Source: Oegoconia quadripuncta (Eukaryota; Arthropoda; Insecta; Lepidoptera; Autostichidae). Taken from it: DNA of 64,000 nucleotides. Positions 61,701 to 64,000 of the stretch are shown in pieces. Where the stretch lies: the NCBI GenBank assembly GCA_949316235.1, contig OX438757.1, forward strand, positions 20,170,005-20,234,004. The letters run 5' to 3'. Positions within the stretch are counted from its first letter, which is position 1. The number at the start of each line of letters is the position of its first letter. Made by a program: the position numbers and the translations under genes. Under the pieces are notes generated by a model, which had not been told where the DNA came from, ran no database searches, and was given only the letters and a program-made list of their open reading frames with translations.

Positions 61701-62811
61701 TGTGAATGAATGACATGTCCTAATTTTCTAAAAATTTTGTTTGTTGGTAAACACTAGCGTAGTGAAGCGCTATCCTAAGTTAAATAAACGAAAAGAATTT
61801 TACTGTTCAACTTAAATAAGTTATATTAGTATATCCTATTAAATAAAAAAGAATTTTCCGAATCGGTTTATAAATGACTCAGTTCTAAGCTAACAATCAT
61901 AAAAGAAAATACAACCGAAGTCGGTTGAAAAAAAGAAATACAATGATAAAGAAAATGCTCGCAATGCTGTCACGTGTTGCGGCGTACACAAATGGATTAG
62001 CACTCAACTCATGCTGCGACGAATGACAGCGCTGGTTTTCAGTGCTGCCAAATGCCCAGTGACGCACGGATGCTGCGTCAGTATATCATTTACTCGTAGC
62101 GCGATACGAACCTGTAACCCTTGGTTTCGAAGACATGATTCAATTCACTACACCAATCGGCTGTAGTGCTTAAGCACGAAGTGGATGTGATGGAGAACAT
62201 TTCTGTTTTTTCTCTGTGCACGTGTGTACTCGTATGTCTATCATGTCGAACCTATTTTCCTTCATATTTGCAGGGTCTTGCTGGAAAAAATCTCTTTTTA
62301 GAGATAAGTTAGTACTTTCAGTTCATCCTGCCTGTACGCGTGGCCACATTCCGGTCCTCAATAATTTGATGTTTTTGCTATCGACTCGCTAAGAAGAAGC
62401 GCTTAAGAGGACTTGAATTTTAAATTGTCTCGGATTCGCAAATACAACTACAGTTTGATTGTTAAGACAACAGTCTCTGCCGAGAGCAGGTTGGGGATGG
62501 GCTTACAAAGTTGGAGCCAACTTGTGGAAGCTTCTTATTACTTGTTTTCAAACCTAGAACTTGGGTGTCGTTTGTTCAGATGCTTCACTTAATAGGTTAA
62601 GGTGAATGTCAAATAATAAACAACGTTAAGTATATAAAGGTTTGAATCAACAAAGTTTGGGAATTTCAAGAACTTTGAATTATATAAACAGTATTGGAAT
62701 TTAAATGTAGTAATTATCTAGTTATTTTATGGAACGTCCAAGTAACTTGGTTAAATATATAATTTAATGTAATTCAGCCGTTGATGTCGAACGGTTTCCT
62801 TAAATTTTTTT
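61701..62811. other. Spacer around Rep-Y
   Basis: Apart from Rep-Y at 61,936-62,085 and LINE 3' UTR-like GGGTCTTGCTGGAAAAAATC at about 62,273, nothing recognised. Confidence 0.4.
61936..62085 (+). repeat. Rep-Y copy 2
   Basis: ATGCTGTCACGTGTTGCGGC, GGATTAGCACTCAACTCATG, CGCTGGTTTTCAGTGCTGCC and CAGTGACGCACGGATG. Pair of 48,468-48,620. Confidence 0.75.
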
Positions 62812-63040
62812 GATTTTTATGATTGAGTGGTTTCGCGTTTGGCCACAATCTCACCTGATGGAAAGTGACGATGTGGTCGAAGATGAAGCACGCGATCCCA
62901 GCAAATGCCTATTCACTCTGCTCTTGAAGATCCCAAGGTTGTAGGATTCAGCAAAGACTGGCGCCGGAAGGGAGTTCCATGCCTTGGCTGTTCGGATGAT
63001 GAATGAAGAATCGAACTTCTTGCGAATGTTCGGTTTTCGG
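62812..63040 (-). pseudogene. LINE-B carboxy-terminal fragment
   Basis: The minus strand encodes NIRKKFDSSFIIRTAKAWNS, LPAPVFAESYNLGIFKSRVN, RHLLGSRA and the usual 3' end. Open over 65 codons, 5'-truncated. Confidence 0.87.
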
Positions 63041-63074
63041 AATTGCATTCTCCAAGATTAAAACCGGCTATTTT

Positions 63075-63155
63075 AGTGGTCAGAGAAACTGACCGCTATG
63101 TCTAGAGGTCGCGGGTTTGAATCCCGCTAGGGGCTTCTGTTTGTATGATGTAGAA
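63075..63155 (+). repeat. SINE-2 head fragment
   Basis: TTTAGTGGTCAGAGAAACTG, GGTCGCGGGTTTGAATCCCG and GGGGCTTCTGTTTGTATGAT. Cut after the head. Confidence 0.75.
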
Positions 63156-63274
63156 ATTTTAAATATGTAAACCGGGTAAATTTGAATTCGTGTAATTTCC
63201 ATTAACAAGTGACGTCTTTCTTGATTACGAACCACATATCTCAAGAAACCCATAGTCAAATTCGATTAAAAAAC

Positions 63275-63371
63275 AACCTTGGGATCTTCAAGTCTAGAGT
63301 GAATAGGTATTTACTGGGTGCGCGTGATAAATCTTCGGCTACATCGTCACTTTCCATCAGGTCAGATTGTA
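63275..63371 (+). pseudogene. LINE-B 3' end
   Basis: AACCTTGGGATCTTCAAGTC encodes NLGIFKSRVNRYLLGARD, then TTTCCATCAGGTCAGATTGT. A LINE-A tail follows directly. Confidence 0.83.
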
Positions 63372-63780
63372 GTCAAATCAATCAAATCAAAAATGTTTTT
63401 ATTTCGTAAGCTATAAGAATAACATTTGAAATCGTCATGACATACAGTTATCGCTCATTCACTAGGCAGTCTCCCCAGAGAAGAACGAGCAAGAAACTCA
63501 GGGGTTGCTCTTTTTAAATAAATCATTACAAATACAATTTGAAATAATTTGAAATAATTGTAAAATGTATGATTCGACAAAGAAAAATAAGAATCAAATA
63601 TACTGGATAATGGCGAGCGGTTCATGTCCACGCATTCTTATCATCCAGATAGTCAGAAATTTTATAATAGCCTTTAGCACATAGTTTCCGTTTAATGGTT
63701 GTTTTAAATTTATTTAAAGGCAAATTTTGAATGTCTGCCTAGACCTTATTGTAAAAGCGTATACATTGTCCCTTGAATGA
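63372..63780 (-). pseudogene. LINE-A 3' fragment
   Basis: The complement of a TTGATT tail (CAATCAAATC), 3' UTR with GAAGAACGAGCAAGAAACTC, then reverse codons for KGYYKISDYLDDKNAWT-like and FKGQCIRFYNKV residues up to about 63,780. The plus copy at 49.7 kb is its closest relative here. Confidence 0.85.
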
Positions 63781-63849
63781 CAAACGTCATAGTCATAGTC
63801 AAACGCGAAACCTGTTTTTAGTAAAAAAAAAAAATTACCCATACAAAGC

Positions 63850-64000
63850 AATCCATTCTGAAACCATCCTATCCTACTAATGCTATAAATGCGAAAGTTT
63901 GGATGTTTGTTTGTTTATTTATGTGTTTGTTTGTTGCTCAATCACGGCGAAACGGATGAACGGATTTGGATGAAATTTGGTATACAGGTAGAATATACCC
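63850..64000 (-). repeat. Rep-X copy, runs off the window
   Basis: ACTAATGCTATAAATGCGAA, GGATGTTTGTTTGTTTATTT, ACGGATTTGGATGAAATTTG and ATACAGGTAGAATATACCC. Confidence 0.85.

Overview
The window looks like a gene-poor, repeat-packed stretch of a lepidopteran (moth or butterfly) genome. The evidence is indirect but consistent: an intact Gypsy element of Mag type (the Mag lineage was first described from Bombyx), many 5'-truncated LINEs with short simple tails, tRNA-headed SINEs, TA-flanked MITEs and the short dispersed repeats usual in Lepidoptera. The species cannot be read from it. I found no convincing host gene, exon, real tRNA or rRNA gene, and no prokaryotic feature. Every long open frame is a transposon gene, a transposon remnant or an artefact of a tandem repeat.

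Family names below are mine, used only within this window. LINE-A ends in KGYYKISDYLDDK and has TTTGAC/TTGATT tails; LINE-A' is a diverged relative. LINE-B ends IIRTAKAWNSLPASVF...GIFKSRVNRHLL. LINE-C is a single A/T-rich copy. LINE-D carries PQYQLLPFNRVQRRAVRIV. LINE-E is RTE-like. LINE-F has an H-x4-C carboxy end and a long conserved 3' UTR. LINE-G carries LVWDVTCADTLAPSH. SINE-1 and SINE-2 are tRNA-headed and SINE-3 is 5S rRNA-derived. Rep-X and Rep-Y are short dispersed repeats of unknown class.

Layout. 0-5 kb: a LINE-A copy with an internal inversion, SINE-1, a LINE-B tail and a 0.9 kb TIR element (MITE-2). 5.8-7.3 kb: a decayed LINE with recognisable reverse transcriptase motifs. 7.6-12.4 kb: LINE-A, Rep-X, a 78-bp tandem duplication, and two LINE-D copies in opposite orientation around MITE-1. 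12.4-16.9 kb: the only intact coding element, a 4,468-bp Mag-like Gypsy retrotransposon on the minus strand with a 1,381-codon gag-pol frame, identical 111-bp LTRs and a perfect 5-bp target duplication. 16.9-26 kb: MITE-2, LINE-B, an element with arrays of GCATAA motifs, and SINE nests. 26.26-27.62 kb: a minisatellite of 44 identical 31-bp units. 27.6-30.4 kb: a stack of LINEs inserted in each other. 31.7-32.3 kb: a TIR element with TTA duplications and subterminal motif arrays. 32.8-34.1 kb: Jockey-like and LINE-G remnants, the latter split by another LINE containing a (GT)38 run. 36-50 kb: an RTE fragment with a perfect 18-bp duplication, a hAT-like element with an 8-bp duplication, a second MITE-1, a 40-bp-TIR MITE and several full-length SINE-1 copies. 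50-64 kb: more SINE-1 and SINE-2, a 5S-derived SINE, three LINE-F pieces, RTE-like remnants and LINE-B/LINE-A tails.

The sequences do not form a pathway. They are parasites in successive layers. The LINE proteins would have supplied the machinery for the SINEs, and the MITEs depend on transposases not encoded here. Only the Gypsy element looks able to act on its own. The order of nesting gives relative insertion ages, with the Gypsy element and the minisatellite array the youngest features.
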